Source: Glycomyces sp040645615 (GTDB lineage: Bacteria > Actinomycetota > Actinomycetes > Mycobacteriales > Micromonosporaceae). Taken from it: DNA of 64,000 bases. The position numbers and the translations under genes are program-made. The notes below the pieces were generated by a model. The model saw only the letters and a list, made by a program, of their open reading frames with translations. It was not told the origin of the DNA and ran no database searches. This document shows, one piece after another, positions 1-8,858 of this stretch. Where the stretch lies: the NCBI RefSeq assembly GCF_040645615.1, contig NZ_JBEYYO010000018.1, forward strand, positions 1 through 64,000. The letters are read 5' to 3'. How positions within the stretch are numbered: position 1 is the first letter of the stretch; each line of letters begins with the position of its first letter.

Positions 1-140
1 GGGAGCCCGCGCCGGCCATCTCGGGGGTGCCGGCCTCGATCGCGCCGCGCGCGTCGGGGTCGCCGCACTGGAGTACTCCCGCTGGCGGGGCCGACGATCC
101 CTCGGCGGCGCTGGGTCGCTGCCGTTTCGCCTCCGAGCGT
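1..140. other. window edge, no supported gene
   Basis: These bases lie downstream of the CopC gene on the minus strand. One minus-strand frame stays open to the window edge and reads plausibly (GDPDARGAIEAGTPEMAG), but it has no start codon and no recognisable ribosome binding site inside the window. A following gene of the copper operon cannot be confirmed. Confidence 0.3.
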
Positions 141-758
141 CTAGCTCTCGGCCTTGGCGCGCTTTCGCATCGCCCGTACCAGGAGCACCGCGCCCGCCAC
201 GACCACGAGGGCGCAGAGCAGGACCACGGCGATCGTGGCTCCGGTGTCGTCGTCCTCGGCCGCCGCCGCGGTCGTGGACGCCTCGGTCGGCTCGGCCTCC
301 GTGGTGGCCCCTTCAGTGGCTTCGGAGTCGGCCTCGGTGGTCGGGGCGGTGGCGGGGTCGAGCAGTTCGGTCGGGATCTGGGCCACGGTGAAGGTCACCG
401 AGCCGTCGATGCGGTGGCCGTCCTCGGAGATGACGCGGTAGGCGAGCGTGTACTCGCCGGGGACGGTGTAGCGCATCGGCTGCGTGAAGGTGTCGCCGTC
501 GTACTCGGCGGCTTCGACCTCGACGACCTCGCCGTCGGGGCCGGTGACCGCGATCGTGGTCGAGGGGCCGTCGAGGATCTCCGAGAAGGTCGCCGAGACC
601 GAGGCGGGCGCGGTGTCGAGGGTCGCGCCGTCCTCGGGGTCGGTGCCCACGACCGCGGCGTGCGCCGAGGCGGGCGCGGCCGAGGCCAGCGCGAGGACGG
701 TGCCGCACAGCGCGGCGAGGAGGCCCGCGGCGACGCGGGTGGTCTGGTGGTTTCGCAT
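141..758 (-). CDS. CopC-type secreted copper-binding protein
   Basis: A 205-residue extracytoplasmic CopC/YcnJ-N family protein. Visible are a Sec signal (about 1-32) ending in ASA just before His33, a CopC beta-barrel domain (33 to about 128) with the family signature SEDGHRIDGSVTFTV, an acidic Thr/Ala linker (135-170), one membrane segment (172-195) and a basic tail. The N-terminal His and the His of DGH are the usual Cu(II) ligands in the family. It starts 42 bases after the ScfR-membrane fusion gene, so the two are probably co-transcribed. The C-terminal anchor suggests copper binding at the outer face of the membrane. Copper handling is inferred from the family, not shown. Confidence 0.88.
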   Translation of the reverse strand: MRNHQTTRVAAGLLAALCGTVLALASAAPASAHAAVVGTDPEDGATLDTAPASVSATFSEILDGPSTTIAVTGPDGEVVEVEAAEYDGDTFTQPMRYTVPGEYTLAYRVISEDGHRIDGSVTFTVAQIPTELLDPATAPTTEADSEATEGATTEAEPTEASTTAAAAEDDDTGATIAVVLLCALVVVAGAVLLVRAMRKRAKAES

Positions 759-800
759 GTTCGCTCTCTTTTCCGGGTGCGGGCAGCGGCCCGCCGGTGT

Positions 801-2786
801 TCAGGACACTGGGGAAAGGGAGCGTGCGGGTGGGCCGCGGCGGGTGGCCGCGCAGGCAAGGAGCGTCAGGTGCGGGCGGGGGCCGCGGAACGGGACCGGT
901 GCCGGGCGCGGTGCGGCCGGGCCGGTGGTCTTGTGGAGGCGCAGCCATAGGGCCGGGCCGAATCGGAGGATGAGGAAGTCGAGGAACGCGGCGAGTGCGG
1001 CGTCGCCTCGGGCGAGCCACAGCGCGGACGCGGCCATGGCGACGAGGTGGGCCGCGAGCATGGGCGCGCTGGGCAGGAAGTCGTGGAGGTGGCCCGCGGT
1101 GGCGGTGAACCAGACGTGGAGGCCGGTCTGGGCGGCTGCGCACGCGGCCAGGAGGGTGCCGGTGCCGCGTTGGGTCCCGGCGAGGAGGTAGGCGGCGGGG
1201 GTGAGCGCGAAGGCGGCGGCCGCGAGGGCCGGGGCGGGGATGAGGGAGCCGTCGGCGAACGCGTGGAGGCCCGCGGAGACGGCGGTGCAGGCGAGCGCGA
1301 AGACCAGCGCGCGGAAGCCGCGCACGAGTGGCTGGCCGATGTGCACGGAGCGATTCTCGCATAACCGGGTGTCGGGTTCGGCGGCCGAGGGGTAGGGGGT
1401 GAAGCGGCTGGCGTGGTCGTCGACGTCGAGGGGGCGGCCGATGGCGGGAAAGGCCCGTTGGGGGCATTCGGTGCGGTCGCAGACTTTGCAGCCGGGGCCG
1501 ATGGGAGTGAGGACGGCGGGGCCCGCGAGGTCGAGGCCGTCGCCGTAGACGAGGCGGTGGGCGTGGTGGAGGTCGCAGCCGAGGCCGATGGCGAAGGTCT
1601 TGGTGGGGGTGCCGTAGCCGCCGTAGCGGCGGGCCACGGTGCGGGCGACCCACAGGTAGGAGCGGCCGTCGGGCATCTGAGCGAGTTGGGTGCGGATCTC
1701 GCCGGGGTGGGAGAAGGCGTCGTAGACGTTCCACAGTGGGCAGGAGCCGCCGACGCGGGAGAAGTGGAAGTCGGTGGCGGACTGGCGTTTGGAGATGTTC
1801 CCGGCGCGGTCGACGCGGACGAAGAAGAAGGGGACGCCGCGCGCGCCGGGCCGCTGGAGGGTGCTGAGGCGGTGGGCCACGGTCTCGAAGCCGACGCCGA
1901 AGCGCCTTTGGAGGAGGTCGATATCGTAGCGGAGCGCTTCGGCGGCCCCGAGGAACGGGCCGTACGGGAGGATCAGCGCTCCGGCGAAGTAGTTGGCCAG
2001 TCCGATGCGGGCGAGGCCTTCAGCTTCGGGTCCGGAGAGGTCGGCGGCGGCGACTTCGGCGTCGATGAGGTCGCCGTGGGCGACGAGCGCGAGGTGGGTC
2101 GCGAGTTGGAAGGCGCGCTGTCCGGGCGAGAGCAGGGGTGAGAGGCGCAGGACGCGGGTGTCGGGTTCGAAGCGGCGTTTGGTGCGGGCGCCTTCGCCGG
2201 GGGCGAGGTCGGCGACGGTGGTGCCGTGGCGTTCCCTCAGGTGCCGGGTGAGGCTCGCGGCCAGGTCGGTGGGGTCGAGTCCGGCGGCGGTGTCCTCGGC
2301 GGCGCGGTCGAGGCCCGCGACATGGTTGCGTTTGGCGTAGAACAGGTCGCGGACTTCTTCGTGGGCGGTGGGGGCCGAGCCGGAGTCGAGTTCGGCGCTC
2401 ATGGCGGTGTTGCGTTCGAGGGCGTGGCGGTAGCGGCGGTGGAGGTCGACCACGTATTGGGCGAGCTGCGGCATGCCTTCGGCGAGTTCGCGGGCCTCGC
2501 CTGCGGCGACGCGGTCGGCGTGGACGGTGTCGGCGAGGGCGTCGAGCAGTTGGGCGGTGAGGCGGTCGCTCTCGGAGGTCGAGAAGCGCTGCACGTCGAG
2601 GTCGTAGACCTCGGCGAGGCGCAGCAGGACCGGGCCGGTGAGCGGGCGCTGGTTGGACTCCATCTGGTTGACGTAGGAGGTGGAGATGCCCAGGGCGGCG
2701 GCGAGCGCGGCCTGGGTGAGGCCCTGCTCTTCGCGGAAGCGGCGCAGCCGCAGCCCGACCTTCGCGTTCTTCAGCGCCATGACCAC
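801..2786 (-). CDS. ScfR/RamB-type regulator fused to a membrane domain
   Basis: One open frame of 661 codons. Residues 9-63 are an XRE helix-turn-helix (GLTQAALAAALGISTSYVNQ), followed by a degenerate ImmA/IrrE-like domain and a C-terminal Cys-rich domain (GGSCPLW, GLGCDLHH, GPGCKVC, ECPQRAF). That is the short-chain fatty acyl regulator (ScfR/RamB/PrpR) layout, normally about 480 residues. Here the frame runs on without a stop into about 180 residues with some five hydrophobic segments. That part resembles the small membrane proteins that accompany copC genes. A GTG at position 1346 (codon 481) could be a separate internal start, but only a weak ribosome binding site precedes it. The gene is divergent from the prp operon, whose regulator it probably is. 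Confidence 0.85.
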   Translation of the reverse strand: MVMALKNAKVGLRLRRFREEQGLTQAALAAALGISTSYVNQMESNQRPLTGPVLLRLAEVYDLDVQRFSTSESDRLTAQLLDALADTVHADRVAAGEARELAEGMPQLAQYVVDLHRRYRHALERNTAMSAELDSGSAPTAHEEVRDLFYAKRNHVAGLDRAAEDTAAGLDPTDLAASLTRHLRERHGTTVADLAPGEGARTKRRFEPDTRVLRLSPLLSPGQRAFQLATHLALVAHGDLIDAEVAAADLSGPEAEGLARIGLANYFAGALILPYGPFLGAAEALRYDIDLLQRRFGVGFETVAHRLSTLQRPGARGVPFFFVRVDRAGNISKRQSATDFHFSRVGGSCPLWNVYDAFSHPGEIRTQLAQMPDGRSYLWVARTVARRYGGYGTPTKTFAIGLGCDLHHAHRLVYGDGLDLAGPAVLTPIGPGCKVCDRTECPQRAFPAIGRPLDVDDHASRFTPYPSAAEPDTRLCENRSVHIGQPLVRGFRALVFALACTAVSAGLHAFADGSLIPAPALAAAAFALTPAAYLLAGTQRGTGTLLAACAAAQTGLHVWFTATAGHLHDFLPSAPMLAAHLVAMAASALWLARGDAALAAFLDFLILRFGPALWLRLHKTTGPAAPRPAPVPFRGPRPHLTLLACAATRRGPPARSLSPVS

Positions 2787-2790
2787 GACC

Positions 2791-2830
2791 TTTCACAAGT
2801 TTCACAAAACGAGTCCGAGAATTCCACAAG
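2791..2830. promoter_or_regulatory. three TTTCACAA-like repeats, probable ScfR operator
   Basis: Directly upstream of the ScfR start are TTTCACAAG (2791-2799), TTTCACAAA (2800-2808) and TTCCACAAG (2822-2830), all in the same orientation. RamB/PrpR-family regulators bind A/T-rich boxes of comparable length near prp and acyl-metabolism genes. The position, between the divergent regulator and the thioesterase-prpDBC operon, suggests autoregulation or joint control. Binding is inferred. Confidence 0.5.
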
Positions 2831-2915
2831 ACACCACATTTACAGGCCTTTCAAGTGGGTATTCGCGTGTGCATACTGTGAACCTACTCTACTGAACGGA
2901 AGGGGGCCGAGCGTC

Positions 2916-3290
2916 TTGGGCCAGTCCCGACCCGGGCCGACGATCGCTGACGTGGTCTTCCCCGAACAGCTCAACCACCGCGGCACGCTCTTCGGCGGGG
3001 CCGCCATCGCCCTGATGGACCGGGCCGCGTTCGTCGCGGCCAGCCGCGAGGCCCGCGGCGACGTGGTGTGCGCGGGCGCGGACGACATCGAGTTCGCGCA
3101 CCCCATCCAGCCCGGCGACCTGGTCGAGGCCACCGCGGTGGTCGAGCGGCGCGGCCGCCGTTCGATGACCGTCAGCGTGGTCGTGGTGGCCGAGACCCTC
3201 AGCACCGGCGAGCGCCGCGAAGCCGTTCGCGGCGACTTCCACATGGTCGCCATGACCGAACCCGAAGCACCGCAAGGAGACCTGGCATGA
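2916..3290 (+). CDS. hotdog-fold acyl-CoA thioesterase
   Basis: A 124-residue single hotdog domain of the YciA/Acot type. The signature LNHRGTLFGGAAIALMDRAA carries the conserved Asp at the start of the central helix. It is followed by GADDIEFAHPIQPGDLVEATAVVERRGRRSM, typical of acyl-CoA thioesterases. I chose the TTG start at 2916 because GGAAGGGGG (2898-2906) sits about 9 bases upstream. It is the first gene of the operon, and its stop overlaps the prpD start (ATGA). In this context it may release propionate or methylcitrate-cycle acyl groups from CoA. Specificity is not visible. Confidence 0.82.
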   Translation: MGQSRPGPTIADVVFPEQLNHRGTLFGGAAIALMDRAAFVAASREARGDVVCAGADDIEFAHPIQPGDLVEATAVVERRGRRSMTVSVVVVAETLSTGERREAVRGDFHMVAMTEPEAPQGDLA

Positions 3291-4786
3291 TCACCCATCC
3301 CGTCCGCTCGTACGCCTCCGAGGAGGACCTGCCGCGCGATCGTCAGCTCGCGTGGAAGATCGCCGAGGTCGCCGCCGACCCGGTCCCGGTCGAGGCCGAC
3401 GTGGCCGCGATGATCGCCAACCGCGTCATCGACAACGCGGCCGTGGCCGCCGCGTCGCTTGGGCGCGGCCCGGTGGCGAACGCTCGCGCGCAGGCGCTGG
3501 CGCACCCGTACGAGCCGGGCGCCTCGGTGTTCGGGGTGGGGGCGCGGGTCTCGCCGGAGTGGGCGGCGTGGGCGAACGGTACCGCGGTGCGGGAGCTGGA
3601 CTTCCACGACACGTTCCTGGCCGCCGACTACTCGCACCCCGGCGACAACATCCCGCCGGTGCTGGCCGTGGCGCAGCACCGCGGGCTCGACGGGCGGGCG
3701 CTGCTGCGCGGCATCGCCACCGGTTACGAGGTGCAGGTCGACCTCGTGCGCGGGATCTGCCTGCACGAGCACCGGATCGACCACATCGCGCACCTGGGGC
3801 CCTCGGCCGCGGCCGGGATCGGGACGCTCCTGGGACTGTCGCCCGAGGTGATCTACCAGGCCGTGGGGCAGGCGCTGCACACGACGACGACCACGCGGCA
3901 GTCCCGCAAGGGCGCGATCTCGTCGTGGAAGGCGTACGCGCCGGCCTTCGCCGGGAAGCTCGCGGTCGAGGCCGTCGACCGGGCGATGCGCGGTGAGGGC
4001 GCGCCCTCACCGATCTGGGAGGGCGAGGACGGCGTGATCGCCCGGCTCCTCGGCGGACCGGCGGCGCGCTACGAAGTGCCGCTGCCGGGCCCGGGCGAGT
4101 CGAAGCGGGCCATCATGGACACCTACACCAAGGAACACTCGGCGGAGTACCAGAGCCAGGCGCTCATCGACCTCGCGCGGCGCCTCGCCCCGCAGATCGG
4201 GGACCTGGGTCGCGTCAAAGAGATCTTGATCCGCACGAGCCACCACACGCACAACGTGATCGGGACCGGTGCGAACGACCCAGAGAAGTCCGACCCCGAC
4301 GCGAGCCGCGAGACCCTCGACCACTCCATCCTGTACATCTTCGCCGTCGCCCTGGAGGATCGCGACTGGCACCACGAGCGGTCCTATACTCCTGAACGCG
4401 CGCACCGGGAGTCGACGGTGGCGTTGTGGCACAAGGTTCGCACCGTCGAGGATCCTGAGTGGACTGAGCGCTACCACGACCCGGATCCCGACAAGCGGGC
4501 CTTCGGCGGCCGCGTCGAGGTCACTTTGGACGACGGGACCCAGATCGCCGACGAGCTCGCCGTGGCCGACGCGCACCCCAGGGGCGCCAGGCCCTTCGGG
4601 CGCGAGGAGTACGTGGCGAAGTTCCGGACCCTCGCCGAAGGGGTCGTCGCCGAGGCCGAGCAGGACCGGTTCCTCGACCTCGCGGTGCGCTTGGGCGAAC
4701 TCGACGCCCGCGAAGTGCGCATGCTCAACCTGGAGGCGGCCCCCGGGCTACTCGATTCGCAGGCCCGAGGAGGACTGTTCCGATGA
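3287..4786 (+). CDS. prpD: 2-methylcitrate dehydratase PrpD
   Basis: A 499-residue MmgE/PrpD-family protein, full length for cytosolic 2-methylcitrate dehydratase. It dehydrates 2-methylcitrate to 2-methyl-cis-aconitate in propionyl-CoA disposal. Characteristic stretches are ELDFHDTFLAADYSHPGDN near residue 105, KGAISSWKAYAPAFAGK near 205 and TKEHSAEYQSQALIDLA. The start overlaps the thioesterase stop by ATGA, with AAGGAG a few bases upstream. Its own stop overlaps prpB in the same way, showing translational coupling within the operon. Confidence 0.95.
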   Translation: MITHPVRSYASEEDLPRDRQLAWKIAEVAADPVPVEADVAAMIANRVIDNAAVAAASLGRGPVANARAQALAHPYEPGASVFGVGARVSPEWAAWANGTAVRELDFHDTFLAADYSHPGDNIPPVLAVAQHRGLDGRALLRGIATGYEVQVDLVRGICLHEHRIDHIAHLGPSAAAGIGTLLGLSPEVIYQAVGQALHTTTTTRQSRKGAISSWKAYAPAFAGKLAVEAVDRAMRGEGAPSPIWEGEDGVIARLLGGPAARYEVPLPGPGESKRAIMDTYTKEHSAEYQSQALIDLARRLAPQIGDLGRVKEILIRTSHHTHNVIGTGANDPEKSDPDASRETLDHSILYIFAVALEDRDWHHERSYTPERAHRESTVALWHKVRTVEDPEWTERYHDPDPDKRAFGGRVEVTLDDGTQIADELAVADAHPRGARPFGREEYVAKFRTLAEGVVAEAEQDRFLDLAVRLGELDAREVRMLNLEAAPGLLDSQARGGLFR

Positions 4787-5694
4787 CGACCCGAACCACG
4801 CCCGCCCAGAAGCGCCGCCGCCTGCGCGAAGGCCTGGCCTCGGGGCGGCTCCAGCGGCTACCGGGGGCGTTCTCGCCGCTCGTGGCCCGCGCGGTGGCCG
4901 ACCACGGCTTCGACGGCGTCTACGTCTCCGGCGCGGCGCTCTCGGCCGACCTGGGGCTGCCCGACATCGGGCTCACCACGCTCAGCGAGGTCGCCGGGCG
5001 CGGCGGCCAGATCGCCCGCGCCACCGACCTGCCGACCCTGATCGACGCCGACACCGGCTTCGGCGAGGTCGTCAACGTGGCCCGCTCCATCGAGGCGTTC
5101 GAGGACGCCGGACTCGCCGGGCTCCATCTGGAGGACCAGGTCAACCCCAAGCGCTGCGGGCACCTCGACGGCAAGGAGCTCGTCGGCGCCGACCGCATGG
5201 TCCAGCGGGTGCGGGCCGCCGTGCACGCCCGCACCGACCCCGACTTCGTCATCTGCGCCCGCACCGACGCCAGGTCCGTGGAAGGACTCGACGCGGCCAT
5301 CGAACGCGCGAAGGCCTATGTGGATGCCGGAGCGGACATGGTGTTCCCCGAGTCCCTGCGCACCGAGGCCGAGTTCGCGGCCTTCCGCGACGCGGTCGAG
5401 GTGCCGCTGCTGGCGAACATGACCGAGTTCGGGGCCTCCCCGCTGCTCACTGCCTCACAGCTTCAGGATCTCGGCTACAACCTGGTGATCTGGCCGGTCT
5501 CGACCTTGCGCAGCGCGATGGGCGCGGTCGAAGGGCTCCTCGAAGCGCTGCGCGAGCAGGGTACCCAGGCCGGGCTCGTCGAGCGGATGCAGACCCGCAA
5601 GCGACTCTACGAACTGGTCGAGTACGCCTCGTACGCCGAGTTCGACCAGACCCTGTTCGACTTCGACATCCCGGGAGGAACCGATGACCACTAG
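4783..5694 (+). CDS. prpB: methylisocitrate lyase PrpB
   Basis: A 303-residue isocitrate lyase/PEP mutase superfamily enzyme that splits 2-methylisocitrate into pyruvate and succinate. The catalytic loop K123-R-C125-G-H127 (KKCGH in the family) and the metal-binding DADTGFGE segment are both intact. ATGA overlaps the prpD stop, and the 3' end overlaps the prpC start by 11 bases. It completes the dehydratase-lyase-synthase set of the methylcitrate cycle here. No gene for methylcitrate isomerisation is seen, so a general aconitase would be used. Confidence 0.95.
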   Translation: MTTRTTPAQKRRRLREGLASGRLQRLPGAFSPLVARAVADHGFDGVYVSGAALSADLGLPDIGLTTLSEVAGRGGQIARATDLPTLIDADTGFGEVVNVARSIEAFEDAGLAGLHLEDQVNPKRCGHLDGKELVGADRMVQRVRAAVHARTDPDFVICARTDARSVEGLDAAIERAKAYVDAGADMVFPESLRTEAEFAAFRDAVEVPLLANMTEFGASPLLTASQLQDLGYNLVIWPVSTLRSAMGAVEGLLEALREQGTQAGLVERMQTRKRLYELVEYASYAEFDQTLFDFDIPGGTDDH

Positions 5695-6802
5695 TATCCA
5701 CAAGGGACTCGCGGGGGTCGTGGCCGACACGACCGCGATCTCCGAGGTCGTCCCCGAGACCCGCTCGCTGACCTACCGCGGCTACCCGGTCGACCAGCTC
5801 GCCGCGTCCCGCTCGTTCGAAGAGGTCGCGCACCTCATCTGGTACGGCGACCTTCCGGACTCTGCGGCCCTGCGCAGCTTCACCGATCGCGAACGGGCCC
5901 AACGGGAAGTCACTCGTTCGACCATCGCCGTGGTCGAACGCGTGCCCGACAACTGCCACCCGATGGACCTCTTGCGGACCGCCGTCTCCTGCCTGGGCGC
6001 CGAGGACCCGGCCGAGGACGACAACTCCCTCGCCGCCAACCAGGCCAAGGCCGAGGCCCTGTTCGCCAAGCTGCCGACGGTGATCGCCCACGACCTGCGC
6101 CGCCGCAAGGGCTTGGCCCGCATCGCGCCCGACCCCACGCTCGGGTTCTGCGAGAACTTCTTCCACATGTGCTTCGGTGAAGTCCCGGCCCCGGAAGTGC
6201 TGCGCTGCTTCGAGATCTCGATGATCCTCTACGCCGAACACTCCTTCAACGCCTCCACGTTCACCGCCCGCGTGGTCGCCTCCACGCTCTCCGACATCTA
6301 CTCGGCCGTCACCGCCGCCGTCGGCGCCCTGAAAGGCCCGCTCCACGGCGGCGCGAACGAGGCCGTCATGCGCATGATGTTGGAGATCGGCGACCCCGCG
6401 ACCGCCGCGGCGTGGCTGCGGGAACGCCTGGCAGCCAAGGAGAAGGTCATGGGCTTCGGGCACCGCGTCTACAAGGACGCCGACTCCCGGGTCCCCACCA
6501 TGAAGCGCGCCTTCGTGGAGATGGCCGACATCGCGGGCGGACAGAAGTGGGTCGCGATGTACGAGGCCCTCGAAGCGGAGATGTACGCCGCCAAGGGCAT
6601 CAAACCGAACCTCGACTTCCCGGCCGGTCCCGCGTACTACCTCATGGGCTTCGACATCCCCGCCTTCACACCCCTCTTCGTCATGTCCCGCATCACCGGC
6701 TGGACCGCCCACGTCATCGAACAGCTCACCGCCAACTCCCTCATCCGCCCCCTCAGCGCCTACACCGGCCACGAAACCAGACCGGTCCCGGCCGCCGCAT
6801 AG
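5684..6802 (+). CDS. prpC: 2-methylcitrate/citrate synthase PrpC
   Basis: A 372-residue citrate synthase-family protein. The catalytic residues are present: His in LKGPLHGGANE, His in GFGHRVYK and Asp in PNLDFPAGPAYYLMG. In this operon it should condense propionyl-CoA with oxaloacetate to 2-methylcitrate. The ATG lies inside the last codons of prpB, with GGGAGG just upstream. It is the last gene of the operon and is closed by a strong hairpin terminator. Confidence 0.94.
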   Translation: MTTSIHKGLAGVVADTTAISEVVPETRSLTYRGYPVDQLAASRSFEEVAHLIWYGDLPDSAALRSFTDRERAQREVTRSTIAVVERVPDNCHPMDLLRTAVSCLGAEDPAEDDNSLAANQAKAEALFAKLPTVIAHDLRRRKGLARIAPDPTLGFCENFFHMCFGEVPAPEVLRCFEISMILYAEHSFNASTFTARVVASTLSDIYSAVTAAVGALKGPLHGGANEAVMRMMLEIGDPATAAAWLRERLAAKEKVMGFGHRVYKDADSRVPTMKRAFVEMADIAGGQKWVAMYEALEAEMYAAKGIKPNLDFPAGPAYYLMGFDIPAFTPLFVMSRITGWTAHVIEQLTANSLIRPLSAYTGHETRPVPAAA

Positions 6803-6805
6803 ACA

Positions 6806-6841
6806 CTGAAGGCCCGCAGAGGATGGTCTGCGGGCCTTCAG
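6806..6841. terminator. bidirectional hairpin terminator after prpC
   Basis: A perfect 15-bp stem (CTGAAGGCCCGCAGA, 6806-6820, pairing with 6827-6841) closes a 6-base loop. It lies between the convergent prpC and LigD-polymerase genes and can serve both. Confidence 0.9.
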
Positions 6842-6853
6842 TCCACTCAAGAC

Positions 6854-7759
6854 TCAACCGAGTGCGTCGAACCGGTTCCTCGCCTCGGTGGGGGACGCGG
6901 CGTGGTCGTCGATGCGGGCCCAGGGGTCGGTCTTCTGGGCGAGGCGGCGGCGCATTTTGGTGATGGTGACGCCGTTCGGTCGGGAGCGGCCGAGCTCGTC
7001 CCAGTCAAGGGGGGTGGCGATCGCCGCGCCCGGGCGGGCCCGCAGGGAGTAGGGGGCGACGAACGTCTGGGCGTAGCCGTTGCGGCCCACGTCGAGGAAG
7101 ATCCGGCCCTCGCGGCGCTGCTTGCGCTGCGCGGTCGTCACGAGGTCGGGTTCGGCCTCGGCCACGCGCTCGGCGAGGTCCAGCGCCAGAGCGCGCACGA
7201 AGTCGAAGTCCTCGCTTCGGTCGAGCGGGGCCACGACGTGGTAGCCGCGTCCGCCCGTAGCCTGCGTGAACGGTGTCAGCCCGATCTCGGTGAACAGGTC
7301 GCGGAACCGGTGCGCGATCGAGCGGAGCACAGCGACCTCGATGTCAGGCGGCGGGTCGAGGTCGATCACGAGCCGGTCGGGCCGGTCGATGTCGTCCATC
7401 GTGGAGAGCCAGATGTGGAACTCGACGGCGGCCTGGTTCGCGAGGTAGGCCAGTGTCGCGGCGCTGTCGCAGACCACGTGCGTCACGGTCTCGCCCCGCG
7501 TGCGCTGCGGGACCTCGACCACGGTCATCCAGTCCGGGAAGTGCGCGGACGGATGCTTCTGGAAGAACCCGTCCGAGTCGATCCCGTCGGGGAAGCGCCG
7601 CATGGTCAGCGGCCGCCCGGCCAGATGCGGCAGCATCACCTCGGCGACCGACCGGTAGTACTCGACCAGGTCCCCTTTGGTCACGTTGTCGGCGGGGAAC
7701 AGTTCCTTGTCGGCCTTGGTGACCTCGATGTCGTGCCCGTCGAGCCGGATGGTCGCCAT
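6854..7759 (-). CDS. LigD-type DNA polymerase/primase domain protein
   Basis: A 301-residue stand-alone polymerase domain of the LigD family (AEP superfamily). It has ADKELFPADNVTKGDLVEYY near the N terminus, the catalytic DLDPP motif in LVIDLDPPPD, TGGRGYHVVAPL and the C-terminal DVGRNGYAQTFVAPYSLRARPGA. In mycobacteria such domains add ribonucleotides during Ku-dependent end joining. No ku or ligase gene is in this window, so it may act with partners elsewhere. The start is two bases after the glucose dehydrogenase stop (TGAGCATGG). Confidence 0.9.
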   Translation of the reverse strand: MATIRLDGHDIEVTKADKELFPADNVTKGDLVEYYRSVAEVMLPHLAGRPLTMRRFPDGIDSDGFFQKHPSAHFPDWMTVVEVPQRTRGETVTHVVCDSAATLAYLANQAAVEFHIWLSTMDDIDRPDRLVIDLDPPPDIEVAVLRSIAHRFRDLFTEIGLTPFTQATGGRGYHVVAPLDRSEDFDFVRALALDLAERVAEAEPDLVTTAQRKQRREGRIFLDVGRNGYAQTFVAPYSLRARPGAAIATPLDWDELGRSRPNGVTITKMRRRLAQKTDPWARIDDHAASPTEARNRFDALG

Positions 7760-7761
7760 GC

Positions 7762-8817
7762 TCAGAAGTCGATCACGATCTTGACGTCGTTCCGCCCGCC
7801 TTGGAAGGCCTGCTCGTAGTCCTCCAACGGGAGGCGGCGGGTGATCAGGCCCTTGAGCCAGTCGCGGTCGGACTCGGCCAAGAGCCGCGCGGCCTCCTCG
7901 TAGTGCGTCAGGTTGGCGTTGACCGAGCCCACGACCGCGTCGTTCTCCAGCACCAGGTCGCGGTTGAGGGTCCCGGCGTCGACGCTGACCTTGCGGCCCG
8001 AAGGCGAGACCCCGGTCAGGCACGTGACGCCGAACGCGCCGGTCGCCGAGATCGCCTCGAACACCAGCGCTTCGGAGCCGGTGGCCTCGATGACGATGTC
8101 GGGCACGACGCGTTCCAGGGCCGCGGCCATGCCGTCGGTGTGGTAGGTCGCGCCGATCGCGGCGGCCAGTTTCGGTTTGGGCCCTTCGGTGTTGAGGTCG
8201 AGCATGTGGACCTCCAGGCCCCGCTGGGAGCCGATGAGCGCTGCCAGCAGGCCGATCGGGCCCGCGCCGGTGACCAGCACCGACTTCGGGTCGAACCACG
8301 AGCGCCCGCCCACGCGGTCGATCTGCTCCCAGGCTTTGGCGAGGACGCTCATGGGCTCCATGAGCACGCCGACCTCGGACAGGCCCGGATCGAGCTTCAC
8401 CGCGTAGTCGGCCTCGACCGTCCACACTTCGCTGCCGAACCCGTCGAGCTCCTTGATGCCCCGCTCGACGTACTCGCCGTTGCGGCACGAGTCGAACAGG
8501 CCCCTCGCGCACGCGCCGCACGGCAGCGGGTCGGGGCGGCGGACCACGCCCACGACCAGGTCGCCGGGCGCGAAGCCGCTCCCTTCGGGGGCCTCGCGGA
8601 CCCGGCCGAGCGATTCGTGACCGATCACGAGCCGCTCCTTGCCCGCTGGGGCCCAACCGTATTCGCCTTCGGTGAGGTCGCGGTCGGTGCCGCACACGCC
8701 GAGCGTGACGGCGTCCACCAGCAGTTCGCCCTCACCGGCGACCGGTTCGTCGATCTCCTCCAGCGCCACGGACCCCTTGCGTCCCGGCGCGACGGTAATA
8801 GCGCGCATGTGCGCCAT
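7762..8817 (-). CDS. glucose 1-dehydrogenase-like zinc MDR
   Basis: A 351-residue medium-chain dehydrogenase resembling archaeal-type glucose 1-dehydrogenase. Visible are CGTDRDL with the catalytic-zinc Cys, GHESLGRV, a structural zinc lobe (CGAC...CRNG), MEPMSVLAKAWE and the nucleotide-binding VLVTGAGPIGLLAALIGS. It should oxidise glucose or a related aldose to the lactone with NAD(P). Two ATGs are possible: 8817 and 8808 (MRAITVAPGRKGS, the commoner family start). It is followed two bases later by the LigD-polymerase gene. Confidence 0.85.
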   Translation of the reverse strand: MAHMRAITVAPGRKGSVALEEIDEPVAGEGELLVDAVTLGVCGTDRDLTEGEYGWAPAGKERLVIGHESLGRVREAPEGSGFAPGDLVVGVVRRPDPLPCGACARGLFDSCRNGEYVERGIKELDGFGSEVWTVEADYAVKLDPGLSEVGVLMEPMSVLAKAWEQIDRVGGRSWFDPKSVLVTGAGPIGLLAALIGSQRGLEVHMLDLNTEGPKPKLAAAIGATYHTDGMAAALERVVPDIVIEATGSEALVFEAISATGAFGVTCLTGVSPSGRKVSVDAGTLNRDLVLENDAVVGSVNANLTHYEEAARLLAESDRDWLKGLITRRLPLEDYEQAFQGGRNDVKIVIDF

Positions 8818-8858
8818 TGTCGCACCGGAGGGGTCCTCGAATCTCCGATTCGCGCAGT

